The notes under the pieces were generated by a model. It worked only from the letters and a program-made list of their open reading frames with translations. It was not told where the DNA came from and searched no databases. Shown one piece after another: positions 26,680-35,377 of a stretch of 64,000 bases of DNA; the first letter of the stretch is position 1, and each line of letters begins with the position of its first letter. The DNA is taken from NCBI RefSeq assembly GCF_046630315.1, contig NZ_LQBD01000035.1:62001-126000 (forward strand), written 5' to 3'. Source of the stretch: Brucella anthropi_A. GTDB lineage: Bacteria > Pseudomonadota > Alphaproteobacteria > Rhizobiales > Rhizobiaceae. A program made the position numbers and the translations under genes.

Positions 26680-28224
26680 ATGGATACTGTCGCACTTCTC
26701 GCCAACGGACTTCTGGTGGCGCTTGAACCATCGAACCTTCTTTATGCGCTGATCGGCGTCACGCTCGGCACAGCGGTCGGCGTGCTGCCCGGCATCGGCC
26801 CGGCGCTCACCGTCGCGCTCCTTCTGCCCGTCACCTACAAGCTCGACCCTTCCGGCTCGCTCATCATGTTCGCGGGCATTTATTACGGCGGCATGTATGG
26901 CGGCTCGACCACATCGATCCTGCTCAACACGCCGGGCGAAAGCGCGTCCATCGTCACCGCGCTGGAGGGCAACAAGATGGCCCGCGCCGGACGCGGCGGG
27001 CCAGCACTTGCAACAGCGGCCATAGGCTCGTTCATTGCGGGCCTCATTGCGACGCTGGCGCTCGCCTTTGTCGCGCCCTGGGTCGTGAAATTCGCCCTGT
27101 CCTTCGGACCGTCGGAATATTTCGCGCTCATGCTTCTGGCCTTCATGACGGTCTCGGCCGCATTCGGCGATTCCACGCTTCGCGGCCTGACCTCGCTGTT
27201 CATCGGCCTTGCCCTCGGACTGATCGGCATCGACCAGCTGACCGGTCAGGCGCGTCTCGTGATGGGAACGCCGAACCTGCTAGATGGCATCAATGTCACG
27301 ACGCTGGCGGTCGCGCTGTTCGCCATCGGCGAAACGCTGGCCGTGGTGTCGAAAAAGCTCCGTCCGGAAGATGACGTCATCGCCGTCAAGGGTTCCGTCT
27401 GGATGACGAAGAACGATTGGAAGCGCTCGTGGATGCCGTGGCTGCGCGGCACCGCCATCGGCTTTCCGATCGGGGCCATGCCGGCGGGCGGTGCCGATGT
27501 GTCGAGCTTCCTTTCCTATTCGGCGGAACGGCAGTTCTCGAAACATCCGGAAGAATTCGGCAAGGGCGCCATCGAAGGCGTGGCGGGACCGGAAGCCGCG
27601 AACAATGCCTCCGCCGCCGGAACCCTCGTGCCGCTTCTGACGCTCGGCCTGCCCACCACGGCGACAGCCGCGATCATGCTTGCCGGTTTCCAGCAGTTCG
27701 GCCTGCAGCCCGGCCCGCTTCTCTTTGTGACCAACGCAACGCTGGTTTGGGGTCTGGTGGCGAGCCTTCTCGTCGCCAATCTGATGCTGCTGGTCTTGAA
27801 CCTGCCGCTGATCGGCCTGTGGGTGAAGATGCTCACCATTCCGCGCCATTGGCTCTATGCGGGCATTCTGGTCTTCGCCACGCTTGGAACCATCGGCGCG
27901 AACGCCTCGACCTCGATGCTGTTCGGCCTGCCGGTGTCATTCGAGCTTGGCCTGCTTCTGGCCTTCGGTGTGCTGGGCTATGTGCTGCGGCGCTTCTCAT
28001 ATCCCATCGCGCCGGTGGTGGTTGGCCTCATCCTTGGGCCGATGGCCGAGAAAAGCCTGCGCCAGGCATTGCAGATCAGCCAGGGCAACCCGATGGCCCT
28101 GGTGCATTCCTGGGTGTCGATCGTGCTGATCGCGCTGGCGATTGCCGCCGTCGTCGTGCCGATGATCATGCGCCAGCGCGGCAAGGGCGAATTGCTCCGG
28201 CAGATGGCGACGGATGAGGACTAG
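26680..28224 (+). CDS. tctA: Tripartite tricarboxylate transporter large membrane subunit
   Basis: This 514-residue protein has about eleven membrane helices and the classic TctA signatures: GTAVGVLPGIGPALTVALLLPVT near residue 30, YYGGMYGGSTTSILLNTPGE near 70, and the second-half copy IGAMPAGGADVSSFLSY with GVAGPEAANNASAAGTLVPLLTLGLP near 265-330. It is the ion-coupled channel subunit of the citrate-type importer and the last gene of tctCBA. A palindromic repeat and a terminator follow. Confidence 0.94.
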   Translation: MDTVALLANGLLVALEPSNLLYALIGVTLGTAVGVLPGIGPALTVALLLPVTYKLDPSGSLIMFAGIYYGGMYGGSTTSILLNTPGESASIVTALEGNKMARAGRGGPALATAAIGSFIAGLIATLALAFVAPWVVKFALSFGPSEYFALMLLAFMTVSAAFGDSTLRGLTSLFIGLALGLIGIDQLTGQARLVMGTPNLLDGINVTTLAVALFAIGETLAVVSKKLRPEDDVIAVKGSVWMTKNDWKRSWMPWLRGTAIGFPIGAMPAGGADVSSFLSYSAERQFSKHPEEFGKGAIEGVAGPEAANNASAAGTLVPLLTLGLPTTATAAIMLAGFQQFGLQPGPLLFVTNATLVWGLVASLLVANLMLLVLNLPLIGLWVKMLTIPRHWLYAGILVFATLGTIGANASTSMLFGLPVSFELGLLLAFGVLGYVLRRFSYPIAPVVVGLILGPMAEKSLRQALQISQGNPMALVHSWVSIVLIALAIAAVVVPMIMRQRGKGELLRQMATDED

Positions 28225-28280
28225 ATCATTTCCGAGCCCGCTTCGATACATGAGGCAAACGCGACGAAACAAATATTTAT

Positions 28281-28316
28281 AGCGGTTCCGATGATTCCGT
28301 TTTAACCGGAACCGCT
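28281..28316. repeat. Intergenic inverted repeat of the AGCGGTT family, copy 2
   Basis: AGCGGTTCCG at 28281-28290 and CGGAACCGCT at 28307-28316 are perfect inverted 10-mers, preceded by GAAACAAATATTTAT. It resembles the copy at 16375-16417 in core and upstream context. Confidence 0.6.
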
Positions 28317-28325
28317 CTAAACGAC

Positions 28326-28349
28326 AAAGCCCGGCATTGCCGGGCTTTT
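28326..28349 (+). terminator. Terminator downstream of tctA
   Basis: AAAGCCCGGC, a short ATT loop and GCCGGGCTTTT form a perfect 10-bp stem with T run, about 100 bp after the tctA stop. Confidence 0.85.
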
Positions 28350-28381
28350 CTACTCAGATACACATACGCTTACTCGATTGT

Positions 28382-28540
28382 CTAACCCTGAATACGACGG
28401 AATTGATCGACGTCGATGCCAAGGGTCTCAAGATCCTGCGCCATCGGCTTCTGACCGGCGCGCACAGCAGCAGAAACGCGAACGGCGCTGCCGAACTGCG
28501 CGAACGCACGACCGAAACGATTATTGAAGCGGGTGAACAT
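28382..28540 (-). CDS. Small conserved-looking protein, function unknown
   Basis: From the ATG at 28540, with GGAGAG five bases upstream, the product is 52 residues starting MFTRFNNRFGRAFAQFG. It is basic at the N-terminus, with an Ala/Val-rich amphipathic middle and an acidic C-terminal segment (LETLGIDVDQF). The DVDQF/RRIQG end is reminiscent of small cytosolic DUF1127-like proteins but no true motif match can be claimed. The good ribosome site and lack of overlap with other genes support it as real. It is convergent with tctA. Confidence 0.55.
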   Translation of the reverse strand: MFTRFNNRFGRAFAQFGSAVRVSAAVRAGQKPMAQDLETLGIDVDQFRRIQG

Positions 28541-28732
28541 TTTTCTCTCCATCATGGACGCCATATCGGGTCCATGCCCTTCAGATGGTGATGGCTCGCC
28601 CGGTCTGGAAGACCGCCATTTGCATGCCAGCCATGCAATTTACGCATGTACCTCAACCCGGCTTGATTGCGATCAATGCTTTTCGCGCGCTGGTTTGCGA
28701 ATCCTGTTTCGATCAAAAAAAGGAGCCGCAGA

Positions 28733-28972
28733 ATGTCGAATACCCCCCATACGCTTGGAGAAGAGTTTCCCGGCCAGCTCGATGCCATTCATGCCTTGAA
28801 GGCGAAAGACGCGCATTTTGCCCGTATTCTGGAAGAATATGATGCCGTCAACGACCGCATCCATCGCGCTGAAACGAAAATTGCGCCGGTGAGCCAGGAA
28901 GAGGAAACGAACCTGCGCAAACAGCGCCTTGCCCTGAAGGACAGCATTGCCGAGGCGCTTGCCGCAGCCTGA
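28733..28972 (+). CDS. YdcH family protein (DUF465)
   Basis: The 79-residue protein starts at ATG 28733 behind GGAG. It has the DUF465 pattern: an N-terminal helix with LKAKDAHFARILEEYDAVNDRIHRAET and a second helix with ETNLRKQRLALKDSIAEAL, giving a short helical hairpin or coiled coil. YdcH proteins are widespread in Proteobacteria and their role is unknown. It is monocistronic, followed by a strong hairpin. Confidence 0.88.
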   Translation: MSNTPHTLGEEFPGQLDAIHALKAKDAHFARILEEYDAVNDRIHRAETKIAPVSQEEETNLRKQRLALKDSIAEALAAA

Positions 28973-28986
28973 TCGGCGACGTAACG

Positions 28987-29021
28987 CCAAACCTCGATGC
29001 GCTTCATTCATCGAGGTTTGG
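28987..29021 (+). terminator. Stem-loop after the YdcH gene
   Basis: CCAAACCTCGATG and its perfect complement at 29009-29021 form a 13-bp stem with a 9-base loop. It starts 14 bp after the stop codon. The following T content is low (TTGCAAGGTTTTT further on). Confidence 0.7.
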
Positions 29022-29129
29022 TTGCAAGGTTTTTCAGGCGTGCAGATCAGCATTCGTGAAACGATTGCCGCCGGGATTCACCAAGGTTTGATCGATAAAC
29101 GCAGCGTTCCATCCTTTTGAAATGAAAGA

Positions 29130-29148
29130 CCCCGCTCGATGGCGGGGC
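29130..29148 (-). terminator. Terminator of the Gly-rich secreted protein gene
   Basis: GCCCCGC and a GCGGGG arm pair across a short loop; on the minus strand the hairpin is followed by TCTTTCATTT. It lies about 40 bp after the stop of the gene at 29190. Confidence 0.7.
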
Positions 29149-29189
29149 CCTCCTTCATCATAGGATGCGGCCAGAAGCCGATATCTTGT

Positions 29190-29750
29190 CTATTTGTCCA
29201 GCATGCTGTCGATTTTAGAGAATTCCTTCTCGGAAATCGTGCGATCGAACGCCGTTTCCAGCTGGTCTTTCGCCTCGTCCAGCGCCTGCTCCCTCTCCAT
29301 CGGGTCAGTGATCGCCAGCGCGCTGTCTCTCGCCTGTTCGTAGGATGCAATTTTTCCGACGGCTGAGTTCGGAGCGGCATTTGCTCGGGCGGTTGCGGAA
29401 GCATGTGCTGCATTCAGCGGACCAAGTGTGTTCTTGTCTTTTGTTACGCTGGCCTTGGCAACATTCGATTTCGTTACCGAACCACCCTTATGATGGTTTG
29501 ATTTGGTGGCACCGGATCGCTGAGAGGCGCCCTTGCCGGAATGGTCCGCGTTTCCGCCTTTATTCCCGCCATGACCGCCACCGTTTCCACCACCATGGCC
29601 TCCGCCATTACCGCCACCATTCCCGCCGCCTTCTCCTTTGGCGTAAGCAGCATCGATATGATTGGCGCCCGTCAGCGCCGGCAACAAGCCAATTGCAAGC
29701 GCCAGTCCGGCAGAAACACCGATGGCGCCAATTTTTCGACCAATTGACAT
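29190..29750 (-). CDS. Secreted Gly/His-rich protein of unknown function
   Basis: The 186-residue product has a signal peptide (residues 1-36: a basic MSIGRK, a hydrophobic SAGLALAIGLLPAL core, and an AYA end). Residues 40-65 are a low-complexity run of GGGNGGGH-type repeats. The remainder is Ser/Lys/Ala-rich with a C-terminal helical acidic part (ITDPMEREQALDEAKDQLE, ISEKEFSKIDSML). The Gly/Asn/His repeat could bind metals or act as a flexible linker. No family is recognised with certainty; it resembles small secreted proteins found in many Rhizobiales. It has its own terminator and seems monocistronic. Confidence 0.7.
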   Translation of the reverse strand: MSIGRKIGAIGVSAGLALAIGLLPALTGANHIDAAYAKGEGGGNGGGNGGGHGGGNGGGHGGNKGGNADHSGKGASQRSGATKSNHHKGGSVTKSNVAKASVTKDKNTLGPLNAAHASATARANAAPNSAVGKIASYEQARDSALAITDPMEREQALDEAKDQLETAFDRTISEKEFSKIDSMLDK

Positions 29751-29997
29751 TTTCGTCTCCCGTTGAATAACAATGTAAGCATTCGCTGATATTCATGCGG
29801 CAAAATATGGGCAAACGCTCGGTCGCTCATTCACTTATGATTAGCGAACCTGCACCTTATGTGAGCTATCGTGCAGGCCTGACTGGATGACCCAGGGGGC
29901 GGCGAATTGGCATGGTCCGGCTTTCCAGGGCCGCCGCCTCCGAACCGGGCACCATATTGCTCTCTTGGTTATGGTGCTGAAAACAGATGACACATTG

Positions 29998-31335
29998 TTA
30001 TTCTTGCATCTGAACGGAGGCCGTCGCAGCTTCGCGGTAAGTCAGGTGCAGTCCGATTGTCGCGACTGCCGCCAGTCCGATGACGATTGCAAAGAAGCGG
30101 TATGCATCAACCGGCGCCCAGTAATGCGTGAGCATGTAGCCTGTCAGCAGGGGCGCAAGAATAGCGACACCCCGCCCGAAGCCGATCATCAGGCCGACGC
30201 CGGTCCCCCGCAGCATTGTCGGATAGATGGATGGGCTTATCGCGTAAAAGGCAGCAACGGCACCATTGGTACAAACGCCGATAGCAAAGGCCAGCACCAT
30301 GGCAAAGGACAGAACCCCGGTGAACTGCGCGTAAAACCAGAAGGCGATGCTGCCCAGCACCAGCAGCAGGATGGTTGCGAGCCTTCCCTGTATCCAGAGT
30401 GTCAGCACGCCAAAAAGGACGGCCCCAAGAACACCGCCGAACTGAATCAGCATGGCGATGCGAATCCCGAGATAGGCATCTCCCGTGGCGTCGGAGATGA
30501 TCTTGGCGGTCCAGGTGTTGGCGAAATAAAAGGAAGAGATCAGCAGAGCATAGCCCAACCAGAGAAATATCGAGCGAACAAGCAGCGGGGGTTGCAGAAA
30601 TGCGCCAAGCCCCTGTTTCGGGCCAGCAGTCCCGGATGCGTTGCGGGCTGCGGGAATGGCATCAACGGCCGCATGCCCCATGCGCATTGCGATGCGATTG
30701 TAGGTGTTGATCGCATTTTGGGGTCGACGCTGGATAAGATATTCGATTGATTCCGGCAGGTAGAAAACCACGATGAGCAAGAGCATGGCAGAGAGTGCGG
30801 CTCCAAAAAAGAAAGGCGCCTGCCAGCCAAATGTTTTCAGCAGCGGCGAGATCGCAAAGCCCGCAAGAGCGGACCCGAGCGGCAGGCCCGTGCCAAACAG
30901 CCCCATCACCAGCCCGCGCCGTTTATCCGATGAATATTCCGCGACAATGATATTCAGACTGGAAATCATCGCGCCGATGAAGAGCCCCGCCATTGCACGC
31001 GCGACGACGAGCTGCCACCAGGACGTGCACAGGCCCGAAAGCGCCATCAACACTGTAATGACTGCAAGACAAAGAATGATGTGTCGTCGCCGCCCGATCC
31101 TGTCGGCAAGCGGCGATATGAACACCGCGCCAAGCGCCATCCCGAAAATACCTGAGCTTAGAAGATAGCCCACCTGAGAATTGGGCAAATCCCAGGCTTT
31201 GGCTATCGCCGGCATGGAAAACGGCATTGCCACGACTTCATAGCCGTCGATCATGGCAAGCAGCACGCAGATAAGGCATATCCATATCTGGACGGGGCGC
31301 ATCGGCCCCTTCTTGATAGTTTCGTCGAGTGTCAT
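29998..31335 (-). CDS. MFS transporter, aromatic acid:H+ symporter family
   Basis: The product is 445 residues from the ATG at 31335 (MTLDETIKKGPMRPVQIW), the usual start of AAHS-family proteins (PcaK, BenK, MhpT). Twelve membrane segments are evident. Signature features are DGYEVVAMPFSMPAI in helix 1, the loop GPLADRIGRRR-type sequence SPLADRIGRRRHI near residue 80, and RAMAGLFIGAMISSLN. It is divergent from the FAH/dioxygenase/hydroxylase genes and should import the aromatic substrate of that pathway, such as a hydroxyphenylpropionate-like acid. Confidence 0.9.
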   Translation of the reverse strand: MTLDETIKKGPMRPVQIWICLICVLLAMIDGYEVVAMPFSMPAIAKAWDLPNSQVGYLLSSGIFGMALGAVFISPLADRIGRRRHIILCLAVITVLMALSGLCTSWWQLVVARAMAGLFIGAMISSLNIIVAEYSSDKRRGLVMGLFGTGLPLGSALAGFAISPLLKTFGWQAPFFFGAALSAMLLLIVVFYLPESIEYLIQRRPQNAINTYNRIAMRMGHAAVDAIPAARNASGTAGPKQGLGAFLQPPLLVRSIFLWLGYALLISSFYFANTWTAKIISDATGDAYLGIRIAMLIQFGGVLGAVLFGVLTLWIQGRLATILLLVLGSIAFWFYAQFTGVLSFAMVLAFAIGVCTNGAVAAFYAISPSIYPTMLRGTGVGLMIGFGRGVAILAPLLTGYMLTHYWAPVDAYRFFAIVIGLAAVATIGLHLTYREAATASVQMQE

Positions 31336-31621
31336 TGAGCCCTGATCCTCCCTATGGGCAAGCAACAATATCAAAACCGCCCGCAGGCCCGCCGGTTCGT
31401 CATCTCGTTGAAAGCGATGGCGTTGGAGCAGCCTTCACGGTTCCCTCCAAGTGCCGCAGACCAGGATTTCTCGCTAAGGCATCGCCCAAAAATCGCAGTC
31501 GATCTTTGGAAAGAACATGGCGTTCTATCGCGATGATTGGCTCTGTCGCTGGGCCTGGCGGCAAACTCCATCTGCACTGGTCGTGAAAACCGACGCATTT
31601 GAAAACAGCAAATACAGAACC

Positions 31622-31636
31622 GTCCGCCTGACGGAC
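31622..31636. promoter_or_regulatory. Candidate IclR/MhpR-type operator 1
   Basis: GTCCGCCTGACGGAC is palindromic (GTCCG arms) and nearly identical to the second copy at 31655. The E. coli MhpR operator core GTGCACCTGGTGCAC has the same CCTGGTG centre. The cognate regulator would be the IclR protein encoded at 35378. Confidence 0.5.
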
Positions 31637-31654
31637 ATTGCTTCAACCCTATGT

Positions 31655-31669
31655 GTCCGCCTGGTGGAC
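31655..31669. promoter_or_regulatory. Candidate IclR/MhpR-type operator 2
   Basis: GTCCGCCTGGTGGAC differs from operator 1 in only two central positions and its centre is 33 bp away, about three helical turns. It ends 80 bp before the FAH start codon. Confidence 0.5.
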
Positions 31670-31748
31670 GCACTGGACATTGCCAATTGTCAGGGATCGG
31701 CGCCGGACATTTATATCGCCAACTCAATCGCGAAAATGGAGCTACCGA

Positions 31749-32588
31749 ATGCGCCTGATATCCTTCCAAACCGGCGGCCGCCAATCCTATGGGGTGGTCC
31801 GCAATGATCTGGTCCATGAAGCAACCGCAGCTTTTCGTACCACCCATGCCGACCTGCGTTCGGTGCTGACCGCAGGAAAGGCTGGCGTCATCGAAACCGA
31901 AACCGACGGGATAGATCTGGCCGATGTGACACTGCTTTCACCCGTGCCCAATCCGGACAAGATCATCTGTATCGGCCTGAATTATGCCAATCACATCAAG
32001 GAAACAGGCCGCGAAAAGCCTAAATATCCCTCGATTTTCACGCGCTATCCTTCTTCGGTGCTCGGCAGCGGCATCCCCTTGCTGAAGCCCGCCTGCTCCG
32101 ATGAGTTCGACTATGAGGGTGAACTCGCAGTCATCATCGGCAAGGAAGGGCGTAACATTCCGGCCGCCGCCGCCAAGGATCACATTCTGGGCTATTCCTG
32201 CTTCAACGATGGCTCGATCCGCGATTTCCAGCGCCACACGACCCAATTCTGGTCCGGCAAAAGCTTTGACGATTCCGGTTCTATGGGACCATGGATCGTG
32301 ACCGCGGATGAACTGCCCAACCCGGAAGACCAGCATCTGCGGACCATTCTCAACGGTCAGGAAGTTCAGACCACGCCGATTTCGGACCTCGCTTTCTCCA
32401 TCGGGGAAATCATCGAATATGTCTCCAAGGTGACGAAGCTTCTCCCCGGCGACATTATCGCGACGGGCACACCAGGGGGCGTTGGACGCTTCCGCACGCC
32501 GCCGCTTTACATGTTTGAAGGGGATCGGATCGAGGTCGAGATCAGCGGCATCGGCACCCTGACGAATCCTGTCGCGAACGCGAAATAA
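31749..32588 (+). CDS. Fumarylacetoacetate hydrolase family protein
   Basis: The 279-residue enzyme starts at the ATG at 31749, seven bases behind GGAG. It has the FAH fold: a short N-terminal domain and the catalytic domain with PDKIICIGLNYANHIKETG, metal ligands in DYEGELAVIIGKEGRNI (Glu/Asp), the GYSCFNDGSIRDFQ segment and SIGEIIEYVSKVTKLLPGDIIATGTPGGVG. Family enzymes cleave C-C bonds of oxo-acids (fumarylpyruvate, HpaG-type) or decarboxylate/hydrate meta-cleavage products. Being followed by an extradiol dioxygenase and a hydroxylase, it probably hydrolyses the ring-cleavage product. Confidence 0.9.
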   Translation: MRLISFQTGGRQSYGVVRNDLVHEATAAFRTTHADLRSVLTAGKAGVIETETDGIDLADVTLLSPVPNPDKIICIGLNYANHIKETGREKPKYPSIFTRYPSSVLGSGIPLLKPACSDEFDYEGELAVIIGKEGRNIPAAAAKDHILGYSCFNDGSIRDFQRHTTQFWSGKSFDDSGSMGPWIVTADELPNPEDQHLRTILNGQEVQTTPISDLAFSIGEIIEYVSKVTKLLPGDIIATGTPGGVGRFRTPPLYMFEGDRIEVEISGIGTLTNPVANAK

Positions 32589-32638
32589 TCGCCAGCTGCC
32601 GCTTTCGCAACCGCATATGCATGCATCGGGAGGATAGG

Positions 32639-33631
32639 ATGGCAATCAACGCATTGGGATATATCGGAATCCGTTCGGACAAGCTGTCGGACTGGAATGA
32701 CTTTGCCAGCGGTCTGCTCGGCATGCAGTGCATCGAGCGGGCGTCGAACGAGCTGGCGTTCCGTATGGATGACCGGATGCAGCGGCTCTTCGTGATGAAC
32801 GAGCCGGGTGAAACCTTGTCCTGCATGGGCTGGGAGGTCGAGTTTGAAAGCGACCTCGATCTCTATGCCGCGCGGTTGCAAACTGCCGGAACAAGGGTGC
32901 GGCACGGAACCAGGGCCGAATGCGACCGAAGGTTCTGTGCCGCCATGGTTATTTTCGATGACCCCATGGGCAATCGGGTGGAACTCATCTGGAAACCGAT
33001 GATTGCTTCCGATCCCTTCGTTCCGGGCCGGCCGGTCTCGGGCTTCATGACCGGCCCCTACGGCATGGGGCATGCCGTGCTTCATGTCCGGAATATCGAG
33101 ATCATGATGCCGTTTTATCGGGACAATCTCGATTTTCATGTCACCGACTACGGACTTGAGCCCTATGGGCTCTATTTCTTCCACGTCAACAACCGTCACC
33201 ATAGCTTTGCGATGGTCGGCTCCGGCGGACAGGGCTTTCATCATTTCATGATAGAGTTCCGCAATCTGGATGATGTCGGACAGGGTTACGACATCGCCAT
33301 GCAGCGCGAGGACTGCGTTGCCTATACGCTTGGCAGACATACCAATGATTACATGACCTCATTCTACGCGAACTCACCTTCGGGTTTTTTCGTCGAGAAT
33401 GGCTGGGGCGGGCGGATCATCGATCCGGCGACGTGGGAGCCTCATCAAACCACTGATGGGCCATCATTCTGGGGGCACGAGCGTCTTTATCTGACCGAAG
33501 AAGGCGGCAGGAAGCGCTTGCGCGATATGCGTTTGGATGCGGCGGCGCGCGGGATACAGGCCCCACCGGTTGCCGACTGCCCCTGGCTCTTCGCCGAACT
33601 TGCCCGCACTTGCCCCCATACTGGCAATTGA
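32639..33631 (+). CDS. VOC family extradiol ring-cleavage dioxygenase
   Basis: The start is ATG 32639, with GGGAGGATAGG just before it, giving 330 residues. This is a two-domain type I extradiol dioxygenase (BphC-like). The Fe(II) ligands of the family can be matched: His in MGHAVLHVRN (near 145), His in GFHHFMIEF (near 205) and Glu in GFFVENGWGG (near 260). The active-site Tyr/His region HTNDYMTSFYANSPSGF is also present. It should open a catechol next to its hydroxyls, with O2. It lies between the FAH gene (50 bp) and the FAD hydroxylase gene (30 bp). Confidence 0.88.
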   Translation: MAINALGYIGIRSDKLSDWNDFASGLLGMQCIERASNELAFRMDDRMQRLFVMNEPGETLSCMGWEVEFESDLDLYAARLQTAGTRVRHGTRAECDRRFCAAMVIFDDPMGNRVELIWKPMIASDPFVPGRPVSGFMTGPYGMGHAVLHVRNIEIMMPFYRDNLDFHVTDYGLEPYGLYFFHVNNRHHSFAMVGSGGQGFHHFMIEFRNLDDVGQGYDIAMQREDCVAYTLGRHTNDYMTSFYANSPSGFFVENGWGGRIIDPATWEPHQTTDGPSFWGHERLYLTEEGGRKRLRDMRLDAAARGIQAPPVADCPWLFAELARTCPHTGN

Positions 33632-33661
33632 TGGCCTGCACAAAACGACCAAGGGACGATC

Positions 33662-35170
33662 ATGAATAACCAAAGCACGCACTACGATGTTGTCATCGTT
33701 GGCTGCGGACCCGTGGGTGCAACACTGGCGCATATCCTGGGGCAAGCCGATATCAAGGTACTTGTGCTTGATCGGGAAAGCACAGCCTATCATCTTCCCC
33801 GCGCCGTGCATTTTGACGATGAGGTCATGCGCACCTTTCAGCAGATCGGGATCGCCCGCGAACTCGAAGCCGTATGCCGGTTGAATGTCGGCATGCGTTT
33901 CGTCGATCCTGACGGCAGCATCCTGCTGGACTGGCCTCGGCCTGAAGAAATCACCGCTCTTGGCTGGCATTCCAGCTACCGTGTCCACCAGCCAGACCTC
34001 GAAAATATTCTGCGGGACCGGCTCAAGGCTTATCCAGGCGTAACGGTGCATACGAGATGCGAGGCGTTTTTCATCGAGCAGGATGAAGATGGTGTCGATC
34101 TGCGCTATGAGGATATGAGTTGCGGCCGTATTCGGCGGGTCCGCGCCCCTTATGTGATCGGCTGCGACGGTGCGCGTTCATTCGTGCGCCGCTTTATCGA
34201 GACAGGTATGGAGGATCTCGGATTCCATGAGCGGTGGCTGGTGGTCGACCTGCTGCTGAAGCATGAAAAACCGGAGCTCGGCGACTGGTCCCTGCAACAT
34301 TGCGATCCCGCCCGTCCGGCCACCTATGTTCGTGGTCCCAACAATCGTCGACGCTGGGAACTGACCGTCCTGCCGTCCGAGGACAGCACGGAAATTGCGC
34401 GTCCCGAGAATGTCTGGCCGCTGCTTTCCAAATGGCTGACACCGGATGAGGCGGATATCGAGCGCACCGCAGTTTACTGGTTTCACTCGCTGGTTGCTGA
34501 CGAATGGGTGCGAGGCCGCCTGTGCATTGCCGGGGATGCGGCTCATCAGACGCCGCCTTTCATGGGGCAGGGCATGTGCGCGGGAATACGTGACGTTGCC
34601 AATCTCGGCTGGAAGCTGATCCATTGCCTGCGTTACGGGCATGATCGCGCGCTTCTGGAAACCTACACGACGGAGCGCAGGGAAAATGCCCGGACCTTCA
34701 TCGCAACCGCAGTCAGGCTGGGCGGGCTGATCAATACCAAAGACCCGCGAGCGGCACTCAGCAATGCTTTTCCGCGACCGGAAGGCGGCGCGAAGATGGA
34801 ATCGCTTTACCCTCCCATCGGCCCCGGACTTGTCGATGCTCCCGCCCCCCTCTTCGGACAGCCGGTCATGCAGGACGGGACAGGTTTCGACGAAGCCGTC
34901 GGATATGAATTCTCCTTCCTGTTCGACGATGCCTTTCTGGCGGGACTGGACACGAAGCTGGTCGAAAAAATCCAGCTTGAAGGAAAGATCGTGCGCGTAT
35001 CGCAAACGAGGGATGGGGCAAAACACCTCGCCGGAGCCAAAGCCGCGTTCATCCGTCCCGACCGTTATCTTCTGGCGAAGATCGGTTCCATGGAGGAACT
35101 GGACCCTGCTCTGGAGCAGATCCCGGTTGGGTTGAATACGGCCGAAAAGCAGTTGCGCAAAAGCGCCTGA
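33662..35170 (+). CDS. FAD-dependent aromatic hydroxylase (MhpA-like)
   Basis: This 502-residue flavoprotein monooxygenase shows the N-terminal Rossmann motif VVIVGCGPVGATLAHILG, the GD-type motif IGCDGARSFVRR near residue 165 and the second FAD motif CIAGDAAHQTPPFMGQGMCAGIRDVANLGWKL near residue 290. Length and motifs match 3-(3-hydroxyphenyl)propionate hydroxylase and related group A enzymes, which hydroxylate a phenol to a catechol or hydroquinone using NAD(P)H and O2. GGGACGATC precedes the ATG. It is the third gene of the aromatic operon and would supply the catechol to the dioxygenase. Confidence 0.9.
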   Translation: MNNQSTHYDVVIVGCGPVGATLAHILGQADIKVLVLDRESTAYHLPRAVHFDDEVMRTFQQIGIARELEAVCRLNVGMRFVDPDGSILLDWPRPEEITALGWHSSYRVHQPDLENILRDRLKAYPGVTVHTRCEAFFIEQDEDGVDLRYEDMSCGRIRRVRAPYVIGCDGARSFVRRFIETGMEDLGFHERWLVVDLLLKHEKPELGDWSLQHCDPARPATYVRGPNNRRRWELTVLPSEDSTEIARPENVWPLLSKWLTPDEADIERTAVYWFHSLVADEWVRGRLCIAGDAAHQTPPFMGQGMCAGIRDVANLGWKLIHCLRYGHDRALLETYTTERRENARTFIATAVRLGGLINTKDPRAALSNAFPRPEGGAKMESLYPPIGPGLVDAPAPLFGQPVMQDGTGFDEAVGYEFSFLFDDAFLAGLDTKLVEKIQLEGKIVRVSQTRDGAKHLAGAKAAFIRPDRYLLAKIGSMEELDPALEQIPVGLNTAEKQLRKSA

Positions 35171-35272
35171 TACGAAAGCCGCCAGGCCAGCGAGCGGGAG
35201 CCGCAAACCTTCGTTTTCAACCATTTGATATGTTACAGTTTGCGACGATTGATATAGAACGGTTTATGTTCG

Positions 35273-35313
35273 GCGAACGATTGGCGCAGCAAAAGCCGCC
35301 AATCGTCGTTCGC
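35273..35313. repeat. Stem-loop before the IclR gene
   Basis: GCGAACGATTGGCG and CGCCAATCGTCGTTCGC form a 14-bp stem with a three-base bulge and a 10-base loop in the gap before the IclR gene. The half site CGATTG is also seen at 35246. It could be a terminator of the hydroxylase operon or a regulator site. Confidence 0.45.
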
Positions 35314-35377
35314 AGCCAGGATGTACGGAACTCGATATCGGCCGTATTTGGCAAGAAGAGAATATGGAAACGGTCTC

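Larger units (their letters stand above)
31336..31748. other. Divergent promoter region of the aromatic cluster
   Basis: 413 bp between the MFS gene and the FAH gene. It has no credible gene; the in-frame extension of the FAH frame back to 31638 lacks a ribosome site. The two MhpR-like palindromes at 31622-31636 and 31655-31669 lie here and could regulate both directions. Confidence 0.6.
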
